Source: a virus. Taken from it: a DNA stretch of 59,836 nucleotides. The position numbers were made by a program, and so were the translations under genes. Each line of letters begins with the position of its first letter. The stretch's first letter is position 1. The notes below the pieces were generated by a model. It saw only the letters and a list, made by a program, of their open reading frames with translations, was not told the origin of the DNA and did no database searches. This document shows positions 24,569 through 32,052 of this stretch, one piece after another. The stretch covers positions 1-59,836 of IMG/VR virus record IMGVR_UViG_3300026184_000061. One strand, written 5' to 3'.

Positions 24569-25071
24569 GCTGAGGGCCCCCGCTGGTCTAGATCAGGGTC
24601 TATATACGAAAGCTCAGGTTCTTCGACCGGTTCGTGCAGTACCCGATATGCCACAATGTCCCAGTCGAGATCGTGATGTGCCCAATCCAACCATCGAGAA
24701 GGTCTGTTGGATTTTGATATTGTTCCGTCACGAAACTTGACCTCTACTACGGTGTCGTCCGGTACCGGGGCACGGGAGTCACCCGTCCATGGGGTCCAGT
24801 TCATCGCCCGTGCGACACCCGGAATTTCTTGCTCTCCCTTGGGTTTAGCCACATCTTCCTTCATCTTGGCTTCTTCTACCTCGATGTACTTGTCCAGGAA
24901 GTGCTTGGCTTTGTAAAGATCCTGCAGACCATTCTTGTCCTTCCACCGGCTGACGTACTTGGTGATCTGACCTTGGAAGTAATCAAGGTCATTAGCCGCC
25001 ACGAAGTCCCAATGCTGAATCTTCTGCTTCTTGTAGTGATCGCCGCCAACCTGAGTTTCGTTTGCACCCAT
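24565..25071 (-). CDS. DUF3310 protein
   Basis: A 168-residue protein. The N-terminal 70 residues show the DUF3310 pattern: QVGGDHYKKQKIQHWDFVAA, FQGQITKYVSRWKDKNGLQD, LYKAKHFLDKYIE. This family is widespread in phages and sometimes labelled nucleotide-kinase-related, without proof. The C-terminal 80 residues are a separate small domain rich in Trp and Asp. Confidence 0.8.
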   Translation of the reverse strand: MGANETQVGGDHYKKQKIQHWDFVAANDLDYFQGQITKYVSRWKDKNGLQDLYKAKHFLDKYIEVEEAKMKEDVAKPKGEQEIPGVARAMNWTPWTGDSRAPVPDDTVVEVKFRDGTISKSNRPSRWLDWAHHDLDWDIVAYRVLHEPVEEPELSYIDPDLDQRGPSA

Positions 25072-25721
25072 CAGAAATATTCTCCCGGCAATTCGTGAGA
25101 AGGGGTCGACATTTCGACCAGAATCTCGTTTACGGTATAATTGATGTAGTGAAGCATTGCAATGGCCCTCGGAGAAAGCTCGCCCAACTTAGCGGTCATG
25201 GCTCCCAAGCAGTTATTGAACATAGGCCGTACGAACTGATTGCCTAGCATGAGCTGATCGCGACAGAAAAGCATCAGATCAAACGTGTCCGCCCACTTCA
25301 GGATTTGCTGCTCTTCTGGCGTCAAATCATCATAGACCTTGATGCCGTGCCTGTCTAAGAAGGCATCTTCCTCCGCATCAATAGCTTTGCGAATATCTTC
25401 AGACGCCCATTTGATAGTTGCAGGAGCATCTCCTGTATGTTGCTCAGCTATGTCGTGAAGCAGGCAGGCTCGAAGCAGATTGGCACTTGCCTTCCCCTCC
25501 GTCAGCCAAAGAGCCATGACTGCGACGCCGTGACTGTGTTCTGCATTGGTGTGAGTCCCAACGATGTGAGGGACAACATGAGCTCGGCGAACATTCCCAC
25601 CGAACCTGACAACATTGATCCATTCTGGCTTATCCAATTTTCTTTTCTCCTGGGGTTGTAGTCTACGATGAAGCGCGGAAGCCATTTCCAATGCCGCCGC
25701 CTGGGGGGTTTTGTCTGTCAT
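25071..25721 (-). CDS. HD-domain phosphohydrolase, YfbR-like 5'-nucleotidase
   Basis: A 216-residue protein with the HD metal ligands in order: AEHSHGVAVMALWL (His), CLLHDIAEQHTGD (His-Asp) and KWADTFDLMLF (Asp). It is closest in pattern to YfbR, which dephosphorylates deoxynucleoside monophosphates. Beside dCTP deaminase and thymidylate-synthase-like genes it may shape the dUMP/dTMP pool. Overlaps of 1-4 bp with both neighbours show one operon. Confidence 0.75.
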   Translation of the reverse strand: MTDKTPQAAALEMASALHRRLQPQEKRKLDKPEWINVVRFGGNVRRAHVVPHIVGTHTNAEHSHGVAVMALWLTEGKASANLLRACLLHDIAEQHTGDAPATIKWASEDIRKAIDAEEDAFLDRHGIKVYDDLTPEEQQILKWADTFDLMLFCRDQLMLGNQFVRPMFNNCLGAMTAKLGELSPRAIAMLHYINYTVNEILVEMSTPSHELPGEYF

Positions 25722-26233
25722 TCGGCCTCCAACCCGCGAAGAGTTTCTTCTCTGCAGGCGAACATGCTGTAACCCTGCGACCGAGACAACATGGCTAACT
25801 GAATCATCATGAGACCGATATCATCAAAGATCGGTGTATCAGGTTTGCTCTGGATAGGGCGATTTGTAACCGCGAGCTGTACAATATGCAACGCATCTTC
25901 CGTGTCGCCGCCTAAGTCAGCGAATAGAACTAACGCCGCTTCTAAAAGATTAGCTCGCCTAACTTCAGTATCGTATAGTTCGCTGGGGTTGCTGTAATCC
26001 CTCAAAAGCAGTTCGTTCACCCGATCTTGGAATGTGTTGCCGTAGATACCCTTCCGACGAATCACTACCTCCATGGGGAAGCTTTCCTGCCCGTTCAAGC
26101 CGTGCTTGAGGATATGAACCTGTTCGTCGTCGAAGATTTGGCGTACAGCATCTACCTGCTCCGGCTCCGTGATTTCTTGGACGATCTGCCCTTTTTGGGC
26201 GAGCTTTTCTTCCCAGGTTTCTTCGGCTGACAT
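25718..26233 (-). CDS. hypothetical protein, helical, possibly NTP-pyrophosphatase-like
   Basis: A 171-residue acidic protein. ATG 26233 has GAGGAC about 8 bases upstream. Its C-terminal half (RRANLLEAALVLFADLGGD, then DDIGLMMIQLAMLSRSQGYS) is all-helical with acidic residues spaced as in MazG-like enzymes, but I cannot identify the full metal site. Position in the nucleotide block fits. Its first 82 bases overlap the basic tail of the upstream gene. Confidence 0.5.
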   Translation of the reverse strand: MSAEETWEEKLAQKGQIVQEITEPEQVDAVRQIFDDEQVHILKHGLNGQESFPMEVVIRRKGIYGNTFQDRVNELLLRDYSNPSELYDTEVRRANLLEAALVLFADLGGDTEDALHIVQLAVTNRPIQSKPDTPIFDDIGLMMIQLAMLSRSQGYSMFACREETLRGLEAE

Positions 26234-26496
26234 GACGTTGTCCTCTTCGTTTTGGTTGATTTCTTGGCTCTCACTTTCTTGCTAACTGCTTCCAGCATTT
26301 CTTCCAGCTTCATACAGGTGGCGCAGTCGCAGTCCTTTGCGTGCACCATGCGCATTCCACGCAGATAGCTTTTTTGCCGTTCTACGATCATAGACGGCAA
26401 TTTCTTTTGAGCTACTTTGATAACGTCCTGCTTCTTACCTGAGATGTTTACCTCCCGTGACCTGGGTGTCGCGGTTGTACTGGCCTTTCGCGGCAT
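26152..26496 (-). CDS. hypothetical protein with Lys/Ser/Arg-rich tail
   Basis: A 114-residue protein; ATG 26496 follows CAGGAGG by 6 bases. The front half has a CDCATCMKLEE Cys cluster, and from about residue 75 the chain is almost only Lys, Ser, Arg and Pro, ending in SKKSRSRSR, which suggests nucleic-acid binding. The tail is encoded over the start of the next gene in another frame. Its own start overlaps the dCTP-deaminase end by 62 bp. Confidence 0.55.
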   Translation of the reverse strand: MPRKASTTATPRSREVNISGKKQDVIKVAQKKLPSMIVERQKSYLRGMRMVHAKDCDCATCMKLEEMLEAVSKKVRAKKSTKTKRTTSCQPKKPGKKSSPKKGRSSKKSRSRSR

Positions 26497-26992
26497 AGGA
26501 CGCCTCCTGAGGAACAAGTTCATGTTCAAAGAACACCATCTGACCGATCTTCATGCCAAGCTCAATGATCAGATGATGGTGCGTGACGTTCTTGAATTCC
26601 ATGGTCAGCACCGAGCCATGCCACCCCGCATCGCACCACCCCGCCAGCATGTGCTGAAGACCGTTGCGGGCCAGCGTAGACTTCAGCTTATACTCAGCGC
26701 TGATGTATCGCGGCAGGTGGAAGACCTGCTCTGTCTGCGCCAAAATGAAGTCGCCCGGCGCTAAGATGTACTGACTTGCTTCTTCCGTCAGGACACAGGG
26801 TTTCAGCTTGATAGATTCCTTTGCGGCCAAGTTCACCATTCTCTCGTGGTATGCCTCAGGCTGTACTTCGGCTAGTATATGCTTACCTAGCGTTAAGTCA
26901 ATCGATGCCGAATTAACGTGTTCCGGCCTGGAATTTTCAATGACGCCTTCCTTGATGAGAAGAAGCAGTTGGTTATGGCTGAGTAACGACAT
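26435..26992 (-). CDS. dcd: dCTP deaminase / dUTPase-fold protein
   Basis: A 185-residue protein of the trimeric Dcd/dUTPase fold: SASIDLTLG, APGDFILAQTEQVFHLP, the active-site KSTLARNGLQHML, GWHGSVLTMEFKN with the catalytic-type Glu, and GMKIGQMVFFE with a C-terminal KGQYNRD. Dcd makes dUTP from dCTP. Here it would feed dUMP for the thymidylate-synthase-like enzyme at 27443. A GGAG ribosome site precedes ATG 26992. Confidence 0.8.
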   Translation of the reverse strand: MSLLSHNQLLLLIKEGVIENSRPEHVNSASIDLTLGKHILAEVQPEAYHERMVNLAAKESIKLKPCVLTEEASQYILAPGDFILAQTEQVFHLPRYISAEYKLKSTLARNGLQHMLAGWCDAGWHGSVLTMEFKNVTHHHLIIELGMKIGQMVFFEHELVPQEASYAAKGQYNRDTQVTGGKHLR

Positions 26993-26995
26993 GTA

Positions 26996-27121
26996 TTATT
27001 TCTCCTGCGGATTGATTCGGTGTGTACCGCACCACCAGCACAGCTTTAAGAAAGTGGTGAAGTAGAACGGCGGTCTACCGTCCATGCTTTCCACGTAAAG
27101 CGGGGACCTTAATGGCCGCAT
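26996..27121 (-). CDS. small basic Trp/Cys protein
   Basis: A 41-codon frame from ATG 27121 to TAA 26996, just before the dCTP deaminase gene. The part FYFTTFLKLCWWCGTHRINP resembles the end of the small Cys protein at 37310 (a basic helix then CWC). GAAGAAGAG precedes the start. It fills an otherwise empty gap in a tightly packed operon. A shorter start at ATG 27085 is possible. Confidence 0.45.
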   Translation of the reverse strand: MRPLRSPLYVESMDGRPPFYFTTFLKLCWWCGTHRINPQEK

Positions 27122-27222
27122 CTCTTCTTCGAGCCCCCATACTCTTCGTAACCGTCCTTATCAGAACCACTGTAAAGCCATCCTTGGGATGGCGGCACTT
27201 CATCTGTAATTGTTTCTGGCAT
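27109..27222 (-). CDS. 37-residue hypothetical protein
   Basis: Frame from ATG 27222 to TAA 27109, four bases after the upstream stop, with AAGGA about 8 bases before the start. The peptide (PETITDEVPPSQGWLYSGSD start) is acidic with a basic Cys/His end. It is too short to classify; support comes from the operon spacing. Confidence 0.4.
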   Translation of the reverse strand: MPETITDEVPPSQGWLYSGSDKDGYEEYGGSKKRCGH

Positions 27223-27225
27223 AAG

Positions 27226-27450
27226 CTAATCCTTGACTCGGCCGCAAAGTTTATAGAGAAACTTGAATCCTATGTTCTCCGGATATTTATCCAGACCGCA
27301 CTTCTCGCAACACCACGCATCACCCATGCCCCCACCGCCGGTTTTGAATCGATGCCAACAGAACCCTTGATTATGCCCGAACCAGAAAATTACAGCGGAC
27401 ACCAACATTAGTGCCCACCACGCGAGCCAGTACATATACGGATTAGGCAT
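27226..27450 (-). CDS. small membrane protein with zinc-finger-like tail
   Basis: A 74-residue protein: one membrane span (MYWLAWWALMLVSAVIFWFG) followed by Cys/His residues, including FCWHRF and CCEKCGLDKYP. A membrane-anchored metal knuckle is likely. It overlaps the thymidylate-synthase-like gene by 8 bp. Function unknown. Confidence 0.55.
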   Translation of the reverse strand: MPNPYMYWLAWWALMLVSAVIFWFGHNQGFCWHRFKTGGGGMGDAWCCEKCGLDKYPENIGFKFLYKLCGRVKD

Positions 27451-28462
27451 TCAGATTCTCCTTCGCTTTCAAGCGGCGTTCAAGCCACTGTACCATCGCT
27501 ATCGTCCAATCGACGTAGTGCGGCATGTGATGCTTTATGATTTCCAGTGCAGAACGAGTGTCGCCGCTCTTATGTCTGAACCACGCTTCGTGGGCGGGTA
27601 ATGCGACCACCCGGAAAAACGGTTCCTTGAAATGACTGGGATCCCAGATACCTGCTTCTGAGTCTATGAAGAACTGTTGTAGTTCGTCATCCCAGCATTT
27701 TGGATTCACTATCAGCGGTATAGGATTTGCACCGAGCTTTTCATATACACTCGTATCCGCGCTAGAAGGACGTATATCTTTCAAAGCGGCCCACAACGGA
27801 TTGTCTACGTAGACATGCAACGAATCTGAGATTTGCCGGTACTCCCCCACTTCCACGCCTACCATCGCTGCGATGTATTCTTGCAGCATGGAAAACTGGA
27901 CTATGTTGGCGCCGTAAGCACCCCAGATGAGATCATTGCTACGACAACAGACAGTCATGTGCAGTCTGCGCTCGCGGATCTTGAAGAAGATCATGTCATT
28001 GCAGGGTATGTCCTTACTTTCTACGTTTAGATCAAGAGTAGGTTTCCATATCGTCAGCACAGCCCGACGAGTGCTGTGTTCCCTGTGCAGCAAATCAATG
28101 ATTTCTTCTATCTGATCTATGTTGTGTGCGGAGCGTAGACGGTAGCCGTAGGGTGCATGGAAGATAAGGCCGTCGTCACTGTACGCCTTCATCTGCTGAT
28201 TGAACTGTGCCAGCCACTTGACATCAGCGCGACCACGCAAAATCCACAAAGATTCCATCAGGTGGAAAAAAGGGTTGGCGTTACGTGCGGCATTGAACAG
28301 AACGCGCTGCTTAGGAAGCTCGTACACCGTACACACCGGCTCACTGAATTCCAGCGTTTTCTGGCCATCTCTTGGGGCTATGGTTCGCGCCGTGTCTTCT
28401 TGCAGCATTTGGATGGCCTTTGGCAACGCTTCGTTGACATCATGCGCTCGGATTACAATCAC
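27443..28462 (-). CDS. thymidylate-synthase-like enzyme, probable dUMP hydroxymethylase
   Basis: A 339-residue protein of the thymidylate synthase fold. The catalytic Cys is at residue 154 (KDIPCNDMIF), followed by CCRSNDLIWGAYGANIVQF, where the Asn near residue 186 matches the position that selects uracil over cytosine, and SDSLHVYVDNP with the conserved His/Tyr. Phage members beside thymine-hypermodification genes make 5-hydroxymethyl-dUMP instead of dTMP. Its neighbours (pyrophosphorylase-like, P-loop and GT-like genes) favour that product; ordinary dTMP synthesis is the alternative. Confidence 0.8.
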   Translation of the reverse strand: MIVIRAHDVNEALPKAIQMLQEDTARTIAPRDGQKTLEFSEPVCTVYELPKQRVLFNAARNANPFFHLMESLWILRGRADVKWLAQFNQQMKAYSDDGLIFHAPYGYRLRSAHNIDQIEEIIDLLHREHSTRRAVLTIWKPTLDLNVESKDIPCNDMIFFKIRERRLHMTVCCRSNDLIWGAYGANIVQFSMLQEYIAAMVGVEVGEYRQISDSLHVYVDNPLWAALKDIRPSSADTSVYEKLGANPIPLIVNPKCWDDELQQFFIDSEAGIWDPSHFKEPFFRVVALPAHEAWFRHKSGDTRSALEIIKHHMPHYVDWTIAMVQWLERRLKAKENLNA

Positions 28463-29395
28463 CTAAATTCTCCTTTCTAATTGCTTATACAGCTTTTTCA
28501 CGCGCTTCTTCAATTGACTGCGAAAATCTTTTGCAAACCGTTCGTATTGAATCTCAGCGATGAGTTTGGATTTGGGCAGGAATTTTTCTACATCCTTAGG
28601 TCCCGCCACTATAAAATCCTTTACATCAAAGCCTGCTCGCATCAGCGTCGGCGCTGCTTCTTCGTCTATGAACTGAGCCACCTTGGCGGCCAAGCATTCA
28701 TAGAATCTGTTAGCGGGGGAGCAGTAGTAGCGATGGCTGTACTCATCCTCCATGTAGACAGTAGCGCGGTAATGTTGTAAATCTTGCAACAAGTTTCGCA
28801 TCGGACCGAGCGCGTTTATCTTTTTGTCCAGCCCCAAAAATTTTTTCTTGGCTTGCGCTGAAGAAGACGTGGTTACTTCGTACGACGTACTGGCTAGGTA
28901 TTTTTCCAAGTCCGCTTTGCGACCTTCCCGAAATGCTCCGTAGTAGAATAACCCCGGCTCTCGGTACCTATGCTGGACGAAGGTTTTGAATCGTTCAAAG
29001 GGCAGCGCATTCCAATTGACATAGGCGCTTTCCGGCGTACGAAGCTTGTGTTCCACAGTCCCCCACACGATAGGGGGCCGCAAGACTCCTCGGTCATCCA
29101 TCCAACCTTTCTTGCGCATTACCTTACCCACTTGCGATGGAGGCGCAATCGTGTAGTCGTTCTGGATGAATACGAAAGTCTTAGCTTTGCGTACCATCTC
29201 AGCCATTTCTTCACGCCAGTTGCAGAAGGCAGGCGGTCCGTTCACCATAAGAATGACGTCGTTCTTTTCGGCCTTGCCTGTACTCCTGTCCTTGATATCC
29301 AACCCCAAGGTTTCGGCCAGGAACTTAGCAATATTGATACTTGCCAACGTGCTGTTTCCATCTACCTTCGTGGGGTGAGTTATAATAGCCTTCAC
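28463..29395 (-). CDS. GT-B-like glycosyltransferase of the DNA-modification cluster
   Basis: A 310-residue protein, one base before the thymidylate-synthase-like gene. The second half has the GT-B-type pattern FYYGAFREGRKADLEKYLAS, YMEDEYSH and SPANRFYECLAAKVAQFID. The N-terminal half has ILMVNGPPAFCNW and FVFIQNDYTIAPP. It may attach sugar to modified thymine or act on another acceptor. Fold assignment is by pattern; donor and acceptor are unknown. Confidence 0.65.
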   Translation of the reverse strand: MKAIITHPTKVDGNSTLASINIAKFLAETLGLDIKDRSTGKAEKNDVILMVNGPPAFCNWREEMAEMVRKAKTFVFIQNDYTIAPPSQVGKVMRKKGWMDDRGVLRPPIVWGTVEHKLRTPESAYVNWNALPFERFKTFVQHRYREPGLFYYGAFREGRKADLEKYLASTSYEVTTSSSAQAKKKFLGLDKKINALGPMRNLLQDLQHYRATVYMEDEYSHRYYCSPANRFYECLAAKVAQFIDEEAAPTLMRAGFDVKDFIVAGPKDVEKFLPKSKLIAEIQYERFAKDFRSQLKKRVKKLYKQLERRI

Positions 29396-29396
29396 G

Positions 29397-30173
29397 TTAT
29401 TCCTCCAGCTTCAATTGTCTGGTCAGCTTACGTAGATTCTTCGCCAGGGTGGAGTCTAGTTTGTCCGCTTCATACCACGTCATCGGCGTGGATTTACGAA
29501 ACCCCGTACCGCGATTGGCCGCAGGAAGTACCGGCATGTCTACCTTCTCCAGCCCGGCTTTGCGAAGCATCCCCAGCCACTTCTTTTCCATGTCTTTCAG
29601 ACGAATAGTTTCGTCACAATTATCGCGGCAGTTCTTCATCATTTCATAAGTGACTTGAAGACATCGCAGATCTTTCGGGCGTACATAGGGGTCGTCCAGC
29701 AACCCTACTTCTGACATCCATTCATAAGTGGTCAAAGGAAAAATTTTCGCCATACTGCGAGCCACTTCCAGCGGATGACGAACAAGGTTTACGATGTACT
29801 GTGCATCGAAGTCCCCTGCGCGTTCACCTACGTGAACTGTACGTTGGTCCTTCACCCACGAATGATACGGATACCAATGGTGATCGCACTGGAAATACAG
29901 AGAAACAGTGCCGTCCTTGCCGACGTATTCGTGCCCTATGTCGAATCCAGCCGCTTGCAACGTGCGGGCAAGCCACGTTGTTCCGCATCGGCCAGTACCT
30001 ATGACAGCCAGCGGAATACGGATAGAACCGCGAAGCTTGTCTACTCCCCATCGCTCCACCTTTGTACCGCTCTTGTTAGCTGCTTCCGTATTCTCGTAAC
30101 GCCATACTTTACGACCGCTATGATGGGGGGAGAGGATTTCCGGCTTTATTTGAACTCTTCTAAGGTCAGTCAT
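29397..30173 (-). CDS. sulfotransferase-like P-loop enzyme
   Basis: A 258-residue protein; ATG 30173 lies two bases after the upstream stop (a GTG at 30179 is possible). The 5'-phosphosulfate loop GTGRCGTTWLA is at residues 59-69 and the 3'-phosphate motif LVRHPLEVARS at 130-140, the two hallmarks of PAPS-dependent sulfotransferases. It sits between the GT-like gene and the aGPT-pyrophosphorylase-like gene. It may sulfate a DNA base or host glycan, or act as a divergent hydroxyl kinase in thymine hypermodification. Confidence 0.7.
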   Translation of the reverse strand: MTDLRRVQIKPEILSPHHSGRKVWRYENTEAANKSGTKVERWGVDKLRGSIRIPLAVIGTGRCGTTWLARTLQAAGFDIGHEYVGKDGTVSLYFQCDHHWYPYHSWVKDQRTVHVGERAGDFDAQYIVNLVRHPLEVARSMAKIFPLTTYEWMSEVGLLDDPYVRPKDLRCLQVTYEMMKNCRDNCDETIRLKDMEKKWLGMLRKAGLEKVDMPVLPAANRGTGFRKSTPMTWYEADKLDSTLAKNLRKLTRQLKLEE

Positions 30174-30175
30174 GA

Positions 30176-31021
30176 TCACTTCGCTCCTGGATACTTGCTT
30201 CGCGGACGACCTTCGTTATTCTTGGTACGCATGTACTTGTCGAACTCGCACAGGCAATTCTGCAGATTCTGCGCATCCAAGAAGGGCATCTTCTTTTCAG
30301 CGATGAAATCCTGAACCAGAGTGTGCAGTGCCATCAATCTATCACGCCACGCATCTTCTAACCAGGGACTCTCTGGAGGTAGCCCGATAACCCGATTCAA
30401 TCCGCGCCGACTGCCCGGTCCGCTTGCAGCCCAATACTTCCAGTCTTTAGCTTTCTTAAGGACACCGACATGCTTTGTGTCGGCGATGACCTGCGCCGCG
30501 ATGAAGCTGCCCATGCCGTCATACTGCATCAATCGTTCGTGGAAATCGTTTAGAGTATCTCCTTTCTGAGGGCGCAACCTATTCCTGTCTCGCCACAAAG
30601 GCGTCAAAACATGGGTGGCAAGATATTCTGCCTTGTCCATAGCATTCCCATTGGTAGATACGATGTACGCACCGCTGAAAACTTTTTCACGACGCTTCTT
30701 ACGATCGTGCATCACTTTGATAAACTTCTTCGGATTCCACGGTACGGGGTAGCCTATTTCTTCCAGCGTGTCAGGCCAATTGACCAGACGGGCCACGGCC
30801 ATTGCGAACCAGACGTCAGGATCCTTAGCATTCGGCTTCAGCCAATGTTTGTGAATCCACTGCGTAACTGTGTCGTCTTCACGGTAGACGTTACAGAAGC
30901 GATAAGACTGCAAGATCGTGTCTTGCGTCCAAGGTTTAGCACTTCCACAACGACGACGCAGTAGAATACTATACCGTTCTTCTATCCAGTACAGAAGCTT
31001 TTGAAACATGTCTTTCTTCAT
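30176..31021 (-). CDS. alpha-glutamyl/putrescinyl-thymine pyrophosphorylase-like (aGPT-Pplase/HMUDK-helical)
   Basis: A 281-residue protein with the family opening: WIEERYSILLRRRCGSAKPW, TQDTILQSYRFCNVYREDD, then MAVARLVNWPDTLEEIG and a C-terminal helical part with MQYDGMGSFIAAQVIADT and CEFDKYMR. Related proteins act on 5-hydroxymethyl-dU pyrophosphate in phage DNA to replace the pyrophosphate with an amino or other group. It overlaps the genes on either side by 4 bp or less, tying it to the block from 27443. The final modification cannot be read from sequence. Confidence 0.82.
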   Translation of the reverse strand: MKKDMFQKLLYWIEERYSILLRRRCGSAKPWTQDTILQSYRFCNVYREDDTVTQWIHKHWLKPNAKDPDVWFAMAVARLVNWPDTLEEIGYPVPWNPKKFIKVMHDRKKRREKVFSGAYIVSTNGNAMDKAEYLATHVLTPLWRDRNRLRPQKGDTLNDFHERLMQYDGMGSFIAAQVIADTKHVGVLKKAKDWKYWAASGPGSRRGLNRVIGLPPESPWLEDAWRDRLMALHTLVQDFIAEKKMPFLDAQNLQNCLCEFDKYMRTKNNEGRPRSKYPGAK

Positions 31022-32052
31022 TTTTGTACCTTCACAAATGTTTGGTTGATGAGACGCCAGACAACGCTTTTAGCAATTCCACGAGACTTCGCTTCCATGA
31101 TCAGTTCTTCAACGGTGATTCCTTTCTTTTTCTTTGCTACAACACCGCACAAAGTTTCCAAAGGAGTGCCGGGCTTCGCCTCCTTTTCACCCGGCATCAT
31201 TACTATCTCATCTCCTGTCAGTACGCTCCAATCCACCTTTCCGAGTGGTGCAACCTGACCCATCTTCCGACCGGGCTTTGATTTGGCAGACACAAGCTTT
31301 TTCTTCTTTTCTTCAGCAGTGCGGCGCGGTTTCTTACCCTTGTTAGCGCGACGAGCTTGGGCGGCACGCTGCCTTTCTTCCTTGGCGGCTTCTCGTTTAG
31401 CCAGTCTGTCGGCCTTCTTTTTCTCTCGCTCAGCCTGCTTGGCTTCGCGACGCGCTTCCTTGCGTTCAGCACCCGAAAGATGGGTATACGATACCGTCGG
31501 ATTGGCCGTGCGCGGTTCCGTGTAGGTTTTATTTGGGTCTTCATTATTTCTAAACTCCAAATGAGGTTCTAGTTTAGCGTAGTCAGATATTCCGCAATGG
31601 CCAATGCGAATATCTTCCCACACTCCCAGCAGGGCAAACACAACATTCTTCGTTCTGTCGTACAGCACACTGAGCAGTTCGTCTTCCTTTGCTTTCACAC
31701 CTAAGTCTTCTAGAAGTGCGACATGTTGGCTGGGAATCAACCCCCCGATACGAGCTTTTAATTGATTTACCCAATTCCAATCTCCGGCCGGATCTGTACG
31801 GTCGTAAAGAGGAACCGACATGTGCTGTCGTAAAACGTACACTGCTTCTTCAACGCTACGAACGTCGGCCTCTGCTGCCGGGTTTTTTCTTGCCAGCGAC
31901 TTTTTTCTTGCTGGAGACTTTTTTCTTACCGGCGACTTTTTTCTTACCGGCGACTTTTTTCTTACCGGTGACTTTTTTGCGGCCGCCCTTTTTCTGGACG
32001 ACTGCACTTTCGCTTTCGTCTTCTGTGAACTTACTTGTTTTCGCGCGGCCAT
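31018..32052 (-). CDS. Lys-rich protein with KKSPVR repeats and C-terminal domain
   Basis: A 344-residue protein from ATG 32052 (AGAGG upstream). Residues 20-55 are a tandem of KKSPVR units like histone-H1 tails; the middle has a folded acidic part, then a long Lys/Arg/Glu helix, and the end (GITVEELIMEAKSRGIAKSV) looks like a small winged-helix. DNA binding is likely. The first 200 bases overlap the SNF2 gene in another frame, and both frames read the same 18-bp repeats. Confidence 0.6.
   Translation of the reverse strand: MAARKQVSSQKTKAKVQSSRKRAAAKKSPVRKKSPVRKKSPVRKKSPARKKSLARKNPAAEADVRSVEEAVYVLRQHMSVPLYDRTDPAGDWNWVNQLKARIGGLIPSQHVALLEDLGVKAKEDELLSVLYDRTKNVVFALLGVWEDIRIGHCGISDYAKLEPHLEFRNNEDPNKTYTEPRTANPTVSYTHLSGAERKEARREAKQAEREKKKADRLAKREAAKEERQRAAQARRANKGKKPRRTAEEKKKKLVSAKSKPGRKMGQVAPLGKVDWSVLTGDEIVMMPGEKEAKPGTPLETLCGVVAKKKKGITVEELIMEAKSRGIAKSVVWRLINQTFVKVQK

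Noticed and set aside
31880-31978. CRISPR-like array
   Set aside because: Units are contiguous 18-mers without spacers and lie within coding frames.
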